Origin: Leptospiraceae bacterium
GTDB taxonomy: Bacteria; Spirochaetota; Leptospiria; Turneriellales; Turneriellaceae
Assembly: GCA_016788945.1 (NCBI GenBank)
Contig: JAEUSA010000277.1
Span: forward strand, 1-16,826
Length of the DNA: 16,826 nucleotides
Direction of reading: 5' to 3'
The translations under genes were made by a program, and so were the position numbers. Below the pieces are notes generated by a model that did no database searches, was not told the DNA's origin, and saw only the letters and a program-made list of their open reading frames with translations. The stretch's first letter is position 1. Every line of letters begins with the position of its first letter. Below are positions 1 through 6,897 of the stretch, piece after piece.

Positions 1-354
1 GGCGGAGTTATGTTTGCGGAGAAATTTTCCACCCTGTTTGGTGGCTTGCTCCTTTTCGTATTGCAACCGTTTGTAGTGGTTATATACGGCGACCGAGAGC
101 GCGCGTTTTGCAGCATCTTGCCCGACGACATATTCATCTAAAACCTTTTTGATCTCCGCGGGTTTGGGTAATTTCTGCACCGTCGCGGGTGCGGCCTGCT
201 TTTCGAGATCGTCGGCAAGAATGCCATTGCACAGCAAAACGCATTCATCGCAAATATGTACACCCGGGCCTGCAATCAGGCGGTTAACTTTCGCCTGCTC
301 TTTGCCGCAAAATGAACAATGGTTACCGGAATCGTACGAACGACGTTCTGCCAT
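1..354 (-). CDS. clpX: ATP-dependent Clp protease ATP-binding subunit ClpX (N-terminal 118 residues, cut by window edge)
   Basis: ClpX is the AAA+ unfoldase that recognises tagged substrates and threads them into the ClpP chamber in the cytoplasm. Visible here are the N-terminal zinc-binding domain, with Cys13/Cys16 (CSFC) and Cys35/Cys38 (CDEC), and the linker into the AAA+ module ([20 protein letters not shown], residues 71-90), which is characteristic of ClpX. The Walker A and the rest of the ATPase lie beyond position 1. The ATG at 354-352 is preceded by AGAGG about five bases upstream. The gene follows clpP by 19 bp on the same strand, the usual clpP-clpX order. No defect is seen in the visible part; the identification is very secure. 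Confidence 0.97.
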   Translation of the reverse strand, partial: MAERRSYDSGNHCSFCGKEQAKVNRLIAGPGVHICDECVLLCNGILADDLEKQAAPATVQKLPKPAEIKKVLDEYVVGQDAAKRALSVAVYNHYKRLQYEKEQATKQGGKFLRKHNSA

Positions 355-373
355 GTGACCTCTTAATTATCGA

Positions 374-985
374 TTAACCAGCCAATTCTTTCGAGGCATT
401 TTCGGTGCGGGCTGATATGACATAATCAATTAGCCCCCATTTAACCGCCTCGGCGCCATCCATGTACAGATCGCGCTCGGTTTCTTGCTCGATTTTTTCG
501 AGCGTTTGGCCGGTGTGCTTCTGGTAAAGGCCGTTGAGCGTGTCGCGGATGCGCAGCACTTCTCGTGCCTGAATCTCGATATCAGATGCCTGCCCCGACG
601 CACCCCCCATCGGCTGGTGTAACAGAATGCGCGAATGCGGCAGAGCCGAACGCTTACCTTTTGCCCCGGCGGCGAGAATCAACGCCGCAATGTTCGATGC
701 CTGACCGGTGCACACGGTGCGCACCTCGGGCCGAATCAGCTGCAATGTATCATAAATTGCCAAGCCCGATGAGACGTAACCACCAGGTGAATTGATATAA
801 AGATAGATGTCTTTTTCTGGATCTTCAGATTCGAGAAACAACAACTGCGCGATGATCACATTTGCATAGGCGTCGTCGATCGGAAAGCCCATGAAAATAA
901 TACGATCTTTGAGCAGGCGGGAATAAATGTCGTAATGCCGCTCGCCGCGGTTTGTTTGTTCAATTACAATGGGTGCGTATGCCAT
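374..985 (-). CDS. clpP: ATP-dependent Clp protease proteolytic subunit ClpP, catalytic Ser replaced by Asn
   Basis: This 203-residue protein is ClpP along its whole length, the barrel-forming serine peptidase that partners ClpX. It has the NSPGG oxyanion-side motif (65-69), the active-site helix [14 protein letters not shown] (94-107), the HQPMGG loop (123-128) and the acidic segment ETERD (168-172). His123 and Asp172 of the triad are present. At the nucleophile position, 25 residues before His123, there is Asn98 (AAC, 692-694); a Ser sits one residue earlier (Ser97). In canonical ClpP (GQAASMGA or GQASSMAA) the Ser occupies position 98. An AGC-to-AAC change would explain it. As written, the subunit is predicted to lack normal peptidase activity, like ClpR-type subunits in mixed rings, unless Ser97 substitutes or the base is an error. 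The ATG at 985-983 has GGAG five bases upstream. It lies 49 bp after waaA and 19 bp before clpX. Confidence 0.95.
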   Translation of the reverse strand: MAYAPIVIEQTNRGERHYDIYSRLLKDRIIFMGFPIDDAYANVIIAQLLFLESEDPEKDIYLYINSPGGYVSSGLAIYDTLQLIRPEVRTVCTGQASNIAALILAAGAKGKRSALPHSRILLHQPMGGASGQASDIEIQAREVLRIRDTLNGLYQKHTGQTLEKIEQETERDLYMDGAEAVKWGLIDYVISARTENASKELAG

Positions 986-1003
986 AATGTCTCCAATTTC
1001 TGG

Positions 1004-1042
1004 GCGTATGAGTGAGTGGGCTGCGCCCGCTCATTCATACGC
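1004..1042 (-). repeat. 17-bp inverted repeat (stem-loop) between waaA and clpP
   Basis: Positions 1004-1020 and 1026-1042 form an imperfect 17-bp inverted repeat with a 5-base loop (ctgcg). It overlaps the last codon and stop of waaA and lies just upstream of the clpP ribosome binding site. The two mismatches are G-T wobbles on the plus strand but A-C mismatches in the minus-strand transcript. A run of eight T (1047-1054) follows on the plus strand. It therefore looks like an intrinsic terminator for plus-strand transcription, although no plus-strand gene lies nearby; the T run is also the Lys codons at the end of waaA. In the minus-strand mRNA it would still form an intercistronic hairpin that could affect stability or clpP translation. 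Its role is uncertain. Confidence 0.45.
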
Positions 1043-2303
1043 GCTCTTTTTTTTCCGATATGTCGTCCATCACAGTATGCATAATTTCGTTACTCACGCC
1101 CAATCTTTCACGAAAGTATGCAGCTGTCTTTTTACCGATTGCCGTCCGGTTTTTCCACACGTAATCCACACAGCCGGCGAATGCTGCAGCGTCGGGCGCC
1201 GGAAGAATCTGCAACAATTGCAGCGAATGCAGCTCCAGTGCCTCGGCTGAATTGGCAATCGCGGGCCCCGTGATCACCGGCACCCCCGCCACTGCCGCTT
1301 CAATGACGCTGTGCACAGAGCCCTCAAAGCCACCACCGACGTAGGCAAGATCACATAGCGGATAAAGGTAAGCCAAAAATCCGAAGCCGTCAATAATGCA
1401 GACATCCCAGCTTTCGCGGCTGAGATTACTCAGGCGCACCGATTTTAGCCCCAACGCAAGACAGCGCGATTCAAGCCTGTCCAGATTCTGCGGCTTCAGG
1501 TGGTGCGGAGCAAGTACGAGCTTCAACTTTTTGCCCGCGACGATTTTCTTTTCCGCAACATAGGTCACAAGCATCTCTTCTGATGGAGCGTACGTTGACC
1601 CCGCGACGATGGTGACAGCGTTGCGCGTACCGGCAGTTATCGCAGTGAGCTGCTTTGCTTTGTCGCGGTTTTCTCTGAGCCTTGCTGCAATCGCATCAAA
1701 ACGCGTGTCGCCTGATATCTGCACATTCGCCGACGAGATGGCACGCAGACGCTGCGCATGTTCCGCATTGACGGCAAAGATAGTGCGCATGGCGGCATAA
1801 GTCGACCGCAGAAAATAACGCAGCGGAAACCGATGGCGTCTCGAAGCGGCCGGAAGTGTGGCACTGACAAGGTATACCGGTACACCCGCCGATGCTGCGG
1901 CGCGCACTTGATTCGGCCATGCATCGTATTTGGCGATGATCAGCGCGTGGGGCTGCATGCGCGCCACGAGGTTGCGCATACGCCATGGAAAATCGAAAGG
2001 CAGAGCAAAAAGTACATCAGGCACTGCGTCACCTTTGCGCGTGCGATAAGTGCTATCAGAAAAATAACTGAATGAAAAGAATAGATTCTTATGCTTCTGC
2101 CGCATCGACAAGGCAACCGCGCGCACCTGCTCGAACTCTCCGGCGGAAGCCGCGTGAAACCAGATATGCGTTTTCCCCTGCGCCGCCGAAAAATCAGGCA
2201 AATTCTTACGCAAATCAAAGTTGATCCGCAAACGCGAATGTAGGCGCGAAACCACATACAACAGCGGATAAACAATGAGCAGCAGCAGGTTATAGAGCAG
2301 CAT
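1035..2303 (-). CDS. waaA: 3-deoxy-D-manno-octulosonic acid (Kdo) transferase
   Basis: WaaA/KdtA transfers Kdo from CMP-Kdo to the lipid A precursor at the inner face of the cytoplasmic membrane, the first step of LPS core assembly. The protein opens with a hydrophobic membrane-anchor helix (about residues 2-18). The N-terminal family domain follows, with HAASAGEFEQV (50-60), whose Glu56 matches the conserved catalytic base. The C-terminal GT-B half has GDTRFD (199-204), APHH (265-268) and the nucleotide-sugar loop GGGFEGSVHSVIEAA (323-337). KYDAWPN (125-131) replaces the ETELWPN form of enterobacteria. I chose ATG 2303-2301, giving 422 residues, close to the 425 of E. coli. A longer in-frame start at 2360 would run into the acylphosphatase gene and precede the membrane anchor. 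There is no clear ribosome site; the start lies 4 bases after the acylphosphatase stop, suggesting translational reinitiation. Confidence 0.93.
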   Translation of the reverse strand: MLLYNLLLLIVYPLLYVVSRLHSRLRINFDLRKNLPDFSAAQGKTHIWFHAASAGEFEQVRAVALSMRQKHKNLFFSFSYFSDSTYRTRKGDAVPDVLFALPFDFPWRMRNLVARMQPHALIIAKYDAWPNQVRAAASAGVPVYLVSATLPAASRRHRFPLRYFLRSTYAAMRTIFAVNAEHAQRLRAISSANVQISGDTRFDAIAARLRENRDKAKQLTAITAGTRNAVTIVAGSTYAPSEEMLVTYVAEKKIVAGKKLKLVLAPHHLKPQNLDRLESRCLALGLKSVRLSNLSRESWDVCIIDGFGFLAYLYPLCDLAYVGGGFEGSVHSVIEAAVAGVPVITGPAIANSAEALELHSLQLLQILPAPDAAAFAGCVDYVWKNRTAIGKKTAAYFRERLGVSNEIMHTVMDDISEKKERV

Positions 2304-2307
2304 AGTA

Positions 2308-2580
2308 TTAGCGCGACACGGCAAAGGGTCGCGGCAATGGATCATTGCCTGACGCTGCAAATTCTTTCAGTGCATCGACTCGCGCCAGAGCAGGCCCTCG
2401 CCTCAGCACTGCCTCAAACTGCGCCAGAATATCTTCGTCGCCTTCGGCCTCGGCTTCAACACTACCGTCGGCTAAGTTACGCACCCAACCGGCTACGCCG
2501 ATTCGCCGTGCCTGCTCGGCCGTAAATTGACGAAAACCGACACCCTGAACGCGACCCGAAACGACATAACGACGGCGCAT
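2308..2580 (-). CDS. acyP: Acylphosphatase
   Basis: This small enzyme hydrolyses acyl-phosphates such as carbamoyl- and acetyl-phosphate in the cytosol. The 90-residue product has the family signature GRVQGVGFR (9-17), with catalytic Arg17, and the second motif GWVRNLADGSVE (31-42), with catalytic Asn35; the length is typical. I chose ATG 2580-2578 because the protein then begins just before the first beta strand, as in the family, with a G-rich stretch (GGCGGGGC) upstream. An in-frame ATG at 2628 would add 16 residues encoded inside the tandem repeat, with a CxxC that has no counterpart in acylphosphatases. The gene is followed 4 bases later by waaA. No functional link to LPS synthesis is evident. 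Confidence 0.92.
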   Translation of the reverse strand: MRRRYVVSGRVQGVGFRQFTAEQARRIGVAGWVRNLADGSVEAEAEGDEDILAQFEAVLRRGPALARVDALKEFAASGNDPLPRPFAVSR

Positions 2581-2585
2581 CAGCT

Positions 2586-2699
2586 TGCCCCGCCGTGACC
2601 ATCCGTGGCCCCGGCAAACTTCGCACATCCGTGTGCTTCAATTTGCCGCGCTGGGCCGTCCGTGGCCCCGGCAAACTTCGCACATCCGTGTGCTTCAAT
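2586..2699 (-). repeat. 57-bp-period tandem duplication between the FliG-like gene and the acylphosphatase
   Basis: Two identical 41-bp copies lie at 2602-2642 and 2659-2699, 57 bp apart, each followed in the minus-strand direction by a 16-17 bp segment that has diverged (2643-2658 and 2585-2601). The upstream copy contains the stop codon of the FliG-like gene (TGA at 2697-2695). On the minus strand each copy reads TGA, a GAAG ribosome-site-like motif, then ATG (2685 and 2628), in the same frame because 57 is divisible by three. The first ATG opens only a 15-codon frame (stop at 2640-2638); the second is in frame with the acylphosphatase. Each copy also holds a short hairpin GCACA-TCCG-TGTGC. 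This may be a local duplication of a gene end or part of a dispersed repeat family. Confidence 0.85.
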
Positions 2700-3759
2700 G
2701 CAAACCATTGCCTGCAAAGCGGATTTCATGGCGTGCTGCCATTTTTAATGCCTGATGCAAGATTTTGCCGCGGGCCTTGTCGATGCTATCTAGCCGGGTT
2801 GTCTTGATGCTTGCCATAGCCTCGGCAATCATACCCGCGCGCTTCAGAGGCAATTTGCCGAGCAATGCTTTGCGCTGTGACTGGTCGACCGCCTTCAGCG
2901 CGCGCGCCCATAGTTGTTCGTCGGGTAGAGCGCTGAATAGAGTTCTAAAATCGCGCGCATTGAGTTCAACAAGATCTTCGAACTGGTAGCGGTGCTGCTC
3001 GAGATGACCTGCAAGATCGGCGTCATGCTCGGCAACTTCGCGCGTAATGCGGTCTGCTTCTTCGGCGCCCAGCAGTTTCAGAATTTCATTCACATGCCTG
3101 ACCCCGTCAACTTTCATCATGGTCGCAGCTGGTAATTCATCAATCTTCTGTTGCATCTTTTTCGCGAGGGCAAGCAACACTTCGCTGCTGACCTGGCGTT
3201 CGGCTGCCATGGCACGCACGATTTCGCCGCGTTTGAGCTCCGGCATTTGCTTGAGAATTTTTGACGCGGGCTTTTCGCCTAATTGTAAAAGCGCAATGGC
3301 GGCAACCGGCGGTATCTCATGCGCCAGCACCTCTGCGACCGCTGCTGGGTCACACTCTTCAAAACGCGCGAATAGAGCGCGGAGTTCGCGCAATTCACGT
3401 ACCTGCCTCAGGCGAGCAATTTTTGCTTCGTCCTTTTCAGGGAGAAAATCTTCCGCCGCCCATTGGCTGTCTTCAGGTGCTTTGGAGTTCTGCGCTTCAG
3501 CGTTTTTATCCGGAGTGAGCAGCTCGAGCAGGCGTTTTTTCTGCCGAAAATCGAGCGAAGCAAAAAGTTCAGCACGCGATTCTTCGGGCATGCTCTGGTA
3601 GACACTGAGAAACTCGGCGCGCGTCAGTCGCTGCCCAGTAGGTCCACGACCTGTTGACAGGCCTTCCAGAGCGGCGGCTTCAGTATTATGTCTCTTCTTT
3701 GCACCCGAAAAAAGATTCGCCAGCGACGAAAGGATGGTTCGGCGAGGCTCACCAGCCAT
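2695..3759 (-). CDS. Divergent FliG-like protein (flagellar motor switch family)
   Basis: The 354-residue protein matches the middle and C-terminal domains of FliG, the rotor protein that converts stator contact into torque. Residues about 140-215 resemble the FliG middle domain (HEIPPVAAIALLQLGEKPAS, 148-167), where the usual EHPQ reads EIPP. Residues 219-229 (DGVRHVNEILK) correspond to the GG-linker region. Residues about 255-340 match FliG-C, including FEDLVELNARDF (260-271) and RALKAVDQSQRKALLGKLPLKRA (in two parts, 286-308). The acidic pair of the DDR helix is Asn267-Ala268 here. Residues 1-135 are charged, low in recognisable similarity, with one segment (46-83) that could be a FliG-N or MgtE-N-like repeat. 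A canonical FliG elsewhere in the genome is expected. The start ATG follows GGAGGG at short spacing, 11 bp after the STAS gene, so it is probably the last gene of the partner-switching cassette. An MgtE-N-type protein of the same fold is the main alternative. Confidence 0.75.
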   Translation of the reverse strand: MAGEPRRTILSSLANLFSGAKKRHNTEAAALEGLSTGRGPTGQRLTRAEFLSVYQSMPEESRAELFASLDFRQKKRLLELLTPDKNAEAQNSKAPEDSQWAAEDFLPEKDEAKIARLRQVRELRELRALFARFEECDPAAVAEVLAHEIPPVAAIALLQLGEKPASKILKQMPELKRGEIVRAMAAERQVSSEVLLALAKKMQQKIDELPAATMMKVDGVRHVNEILKLLGAEEADRITREVAEHDADLAGHLEQHRYQFEDLVELNARDFRTLFSALPDEQLWARALKAVDQSQRKALLGKLPLKRAGMIAEAMASIKTTRLDSIDKARGKILHQALKMAARHEIRFAGNGLH

Positions 3760-3770
3760 ATACCCTCCGG

Positions 3771-4097
3771 TTATTTAAGAGCGTCTTCTTCTGAAGGATA
3801 GATATCGAACATATCCATGAGTTCGACGACTTCGAAAATCTTTTTTACCGCAACATTCATGTTGCAGAGTTTCATTTTGCGGCCTTTGCTTTTGAGATGG
3901 CGCATCAGGGCGACCAGTACCCGCAATCCACTCGATGACATATATTCGATGCCCTCGAGATTCAGCACGAAATCAGAATCAGGATTTTTCTCGCTCAGCA
4001 CCATCAGGTCTTTTTCAATTTCACCGCTGATATGCACGTCAAGGCGGCCCTTGAGGTATGCCACAATGTAGTTGCCAACTTCTTTGGTTCTGAGCAT
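3771..4097 (-). CDS. STAS-domain anti-sigma factor antagonist (RsbV/SpoIIAA family)
   Basis: The 108-residue protein is a single STAS domain: VAYLKGRLDV strand region (12-21), the phosphorylation loop GIEYMSSSGLRVL (49-61) and the C-terminal helix region FEVVELMDMF. In SpoIIAA/RsbV the second Ser of the DSSG motif is phosphorylated by the partner kinase; this corresponds to Ser56, with Ser54 in place of the usual Asp. Known family role: the unphosphorylated form binds the RsbW-type kinase and releases the kinase's target, and the PP2C phosphatase regenerates it. The start ATG (4097-4095) lies one base after the TAG of the kinase gene, so the two are translationally coupled and probably made in fixed ratio. 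Kinase, antagonist and phosphatase are adjacent, supporting their working together. Confidence 0.92.
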   Translation of the reverse strand: MLRTKEVGNYIVAYLKGRLDVHISGEIEKDLMVLSEKNPDSDFVLNLEGIEYMSSSGLRVLVALMRHLKSKGRKMKLCNMNVAVKKIFEVVELMDMFDIYPSEEDALK

Positions 4098-4098
4098 T

Positions 4099-4530
4099 CT
4101 AAGCCTTGACTTCTTTCACAAGCCTCGTTACGTTCAACCGTCGCCGTGCGCTGTAAACTATTTTATCAACCAATTTTCGTATCAAAAAAACACCGTAGCC
4201 GCCACGCCTCTCACCGGCCAGATTTTTCCTGATATCAGGCGGCGCCACTGCGTGCAAATCGAAAGAATTGCCAGAATCAAAGAAAGTAGCGGTCACCTTG
4301 TGTTTATCGCAGCGGAGAGTGAGAATGAATTCCGGCCTCGGTTCAAGGCTGCGGCCCGCGCCGTCGAAAGCGTGCTCGACGATATTCGTCGCCGTTTCAT
4401 CACATGCCAGCACAATATCTGCAGTCGAAACTCCGCCCACGCCGTTCTCGCGTAACGTGTTCTCGACAAAGTCGTGTACTTTAGGTATCGCTGAAGGTTC
4501 GGCGACAAAAACCTTTTTGCAGCACGTCAT
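4099..4530 (-). CDS. RsbW/SpoIIAB-like serine kinase, anti-sigma regulatory factor (HATPase_c)
   Basis: This 143-residue GHKL-fold ATPase has the N box ACDETATNIVEHAF (42-55, with Glu45 and Asn49), the G1-type box DSGNSFD (85-91) and the G2-type glycine loop GERRGGYGVFLIRKLVD (106-122). These are the ATP-site motifs of anti-sigma factor kinases of the RsbW/SpoIIAB group; histidine-kinase dimerisation elements are absent. Family role: it phosphorylates the STAS partner on Ser and binds a target, classically a sigma factor. The ATG overlaps the stop of the upstream phosphatase gene (ATGA, 4530-4527), and the STAS gene begins 1 bp downstream. No sigma factor is present in the window, so its target must lie elsewhere or be something other than a sigma factor. 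Confidence 0.92.
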   Translation of the reverse strand: MTCCKKVFVAEPSAIPKVHDFVENTLRENGVGGVSTADIVLACDETATNIVEHAFDGAGRSLEPRPEFILTLRCDKHKVTATFFDSGNSFDLHAVAPPDIRKNLAGERRGGYGVFLIRKLVDKIVYSARRRLNVTRLVKEVKA

Positions 4531-6887
4531 TTAAGAACCTTGATGACCATCAAAGTAAAATCATCGTATTGTGCTTCGCTGCCGGCAAAAGTTTTTACCT
4601 CGCGGAAAATCTTCTTCACTAACTGGTCTGAAGACAATAACATATTATCACTGATAATCTTGCAGAATCGGTCGAAACCGAATTCTTCTTTGCGCTCGTT
4701 AATTGCCTCAACGACGCCGTCAGTATAGAGAATCAACAGGTCGCCTTCATTCAAAAACGCGCGCCCTTCGCCAAATGGCCCGTGCAGTTGTGAATCGACG
4801 ACACCCAAAGGCCGGCCGCGGGTGCCGAGTTTCTCGAACGTGCGCGTGTCATGGCGGAAAATCAGCTGCTCGTTATGTCCGGCCGAGGCGTAATATAACT
4901 CGTGGTCAGGGGCATTGTAGAACGCATAAAAAAGCGTCACGAACATTCCCGACTGGCTGTCTTGATAGATAAGATCGTTGGCCTTATAGAGCACATCGGC
5001 CGGCGTGCGTATTTCACGCCCATACGTGCGGATGATGGAACTCGTTACCGCCATAAACAGCGCTGCGGGCAGGCTCTTGCCGCTCACATCTGCTACGGAA
5101 AATACATACTGATCGCCATCAAAAGCCAGAAAATCATAGAAATCCCCACCCATGAGCTTTGCGGGTTCAGAAATTACACCGAGATCAAACCACGACGATT
5201 TCTGAAAATGCGTCGGTAAAATGGATTTCTGGATGCTCGAGGTAATTTCGAGCTCTTTTTCATACGAACGCTTTTGCAGCATTTCGTTAAGCAACCGAAA
5301 ATTCTGGATACTACGCGTGATCTGGCTGGCAATCGTCGCCACAAGCCGCAGATCATCGTCGTTAAAATCATGGCTCGTCGGTGATTGACGGTCTGATATG
5401 TTCAGCACGCCGTAAATTTCCTTACCATGCATCAGCGGCTGGATAATACATCCGCCGGTATGATAGCGCTCGACATCGCGGAACGCCGCGTACGGCGACT
5501 TTTCGAGCGAATTGGTATAGATCAGTTTATGCTCGCTGTAGGAGCGGCCCGCGAGTGATTTTTCCAGCGAAACGAACGCCCGCTCAAACGGCGAAAGATC
5601 GAGACCGTAATGCGAAACAATTTCCAGCGCATCGTGGTCGGGTGAATAGATCATGATCGAAACCCGGTCTGCCTGCATCTCGTCCGCGATGATGCGCACT
5701 ATCGAATCGAACAGGTCTTTTTCATTAAGCGTTGACATCAACACCTTGCCGATTTCGTGCAGGCTTGAAAGCTCATGCACCTTCTTCTTCAGTTCGCGGT
5801 TGATATCTTTCAGCGAATCGATGAGTTCGCGATTATGAATCGCGAGTGCCGCCTGTTCAGAAAATGTATTGAACAGTTCGAGATCTTTCTCTGTAAATTC
5901 TGAACGCCCGATCGAATTAATGACCTCGATGACTCCGATGATGCGGTTGCGCACCATGAGCGGTGTGGCAATCAGGTTGTGTGTGACAAAATTGATTTTC
6001 GCATCGGCCTGTTTATACACACGCTCATCGTTCTGCGCATCATTGACGACGAGCGGCTTGCACGTCTCTGCGACGATACCGGCAATGCCCACGCCGATGG
6101 GAATGCGTATTTCTTTAAGATCACGCTCCTTCTCGCCCGAAATAATATTGAAAAACAATTCATTCGTCTTGCGATCGATGAGCATCAGCGATGAAGCTTC
6201 GGCTTTCAGAACGATCTTGGCAGAATCCATAATTGATTCGAGCAGACTGTTGAGGTCGAGCGTCGAGTTGATCATCTTCGACACTTTGATCATTTCCGAG
6301 AGCAGAAAGTTATTCTCGATATTTTTGCGGTAAAGATACAGATTCTCGAAAACGGTCACGAGATTGCTGCTGAATTTCACCAGCAAGGTGGTCTTATCGG
6401 GCGATGCGATGCAGTTCGCGAGCATGCGGGCGAAAGTGCGGCTGAATGTCGATGCCAGACTCAGATCTTCTTCGCCGAAATTTTCTTCGCCGAGTTTGGT
6501 GGCCCACAACAATGCTCCGAGAACGACGCGCCCGTCAGTAATCAATGGCGAAGCCAAATAGGAAGTTTCGGCTTCGCCCATCGACATCTGCGCGCGGTTG
6601 AAGAGCTGTTGCTTGTTCTCAATGATCAGAGTCTCGCTTTCCGCGAGACTTTTTTGCATGATATTTTTTTCCAGATTGGTCAGGCCGCGCTTTGAGATGC
6701 GGTACGTCTTCACGCCCTGCCCGGTCTTCAGCGCCAGAAAACAGCTTTCGGCATGCATCAGGCCGCAGGCAGCCTTGAGTATATACTGCGCCGCTTTGTT
6801 CAGTTCGTCCGTGGTCTCAATATACTGCCGGTCACCTTCGGTTTTCAGCAGCAGGTTACCTGTCTCTACGCGGCTCACGGTTTGCAT
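4527..6887 (-). CDS. GAF-domain PP2C serine phosphatase (RsbU/SpoIIE type)
   Basis: The 786-residue cytoplasmic protein combines sensory GAF domains with a SpoIIE-type PP2C phosphatase. A degenerate GAF-like region covers about 25-160. Clear GAF domains lie at about 205-355 (with GVGIAGIVAE, 265-274, and PLVVNDAQND, 278-287) and 385-530, joined by a helical coiled-coil linker (about 352-380) and followed by another (about 530-552). The phosphatase (about 555-786) has MGGDFYDF (579-586), ADVSGKSLPAALFMA (599-613), ASAGHN (667-672), LYTDGVVEA (720-728) and QYDDFTLMVIK (773-783). Asp582, Asp600, Asp723 and Asp775/776 are candidate metal ligands, so it should be active. No membrane segment is seen. 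Its expected substrate is the phosphorylated STAS protein two genes downstream. The start ATG has GAAGG seven bases upstream, overlapping the stop of the lipoprotein gene. The GAF ligands cannot be told from the sequence. Confidence 0.93.
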   Translation of the reverse strand: MQTVSRVETGNLLLKTEGDRQYIETTDELNKAAQYILKAACGLMHAESCFLALKTGQGVKTYRISKRGLTNLEKNIMQKSLAESETLIIENKQQLFNRAQMSMGEAETSYLASPLITDGRVVLGALLWATKLGEENFGEEDLSLASTFSRTFARMLANCIASPDKTTLLVKFSSNLVTVFENLYLYRKNIENNFLLSEMIKVSKMINSTLDLNSLLESIMDSAKIVLKAEASSLMLIDRKTNELFFNIISGEKERDLKEIRIPIGVGIAGIVAETCKPLVVNDAQNDERVYKQADAKINFVTHNLIATPLMVRNRIIGVIEVINSIGRSEFTEKDLELFNTFSEQAALAIHNRELIDSLKDINRELKKKVHELSSLHEIGKVLMSTLNEKDLFDSIVRIIADEMQADRVSIMIYSPDHDALEIVSHYGLDLSPFERAFVSLEKSLAGRSYSEHKLIYTNSLEKSPYAAFRDVERYHTGGCIIQPLMHGKEIYGVLNISDRQSPTSHDFNDDDLRLVATIASQITRSIQNFRLLNEMLQKRSYEKELEITSSIQKSILPTHFQKSSWFDLGVISEPAKLMGGDFYDFLAFDGDQYVFSVADVSGKSLPAALFMAVTSSIIRTYGREIRTPADVLYKANDLIYQDSQSGMFVTLFYAFYNAPDHELYYASAGHNEQLIFRHDTRTFEKLGTRGRPLGVVDSQLHGPFGEGRAFLNEGDLLILYTDGVVEAINERKEEFGFDRFCKIISDNMLLSSDQLVKKIFREVKTFAGSEAQYDDFTLMVIKVLK

Positions 6888-6897
6888 TGTGGCACCT

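Noticed and set aside
2304..2360. Extended N-terminus for waaA starting at 2360
   Set aside because: The extra 19 residues would precede the membrane anchor and overlap the acylphosphatase coding end. The shorter start gives the normal family length.
2581..2628. Extended acylphosphatase start at 2628 giving a CxxC leader
   Set aside because: The extra residues are encoded by the tandem repeat and have no counterpart in acylphosphatases. The 2580 start yields a standard 90-residue enzyme, though the upstream start is not excluded.
2602..2699. CRISPR array
   Set aside because: There are only two copies with a 16-bp spacer, the repeat overlaps a gene end, and no cas genes are nearby.
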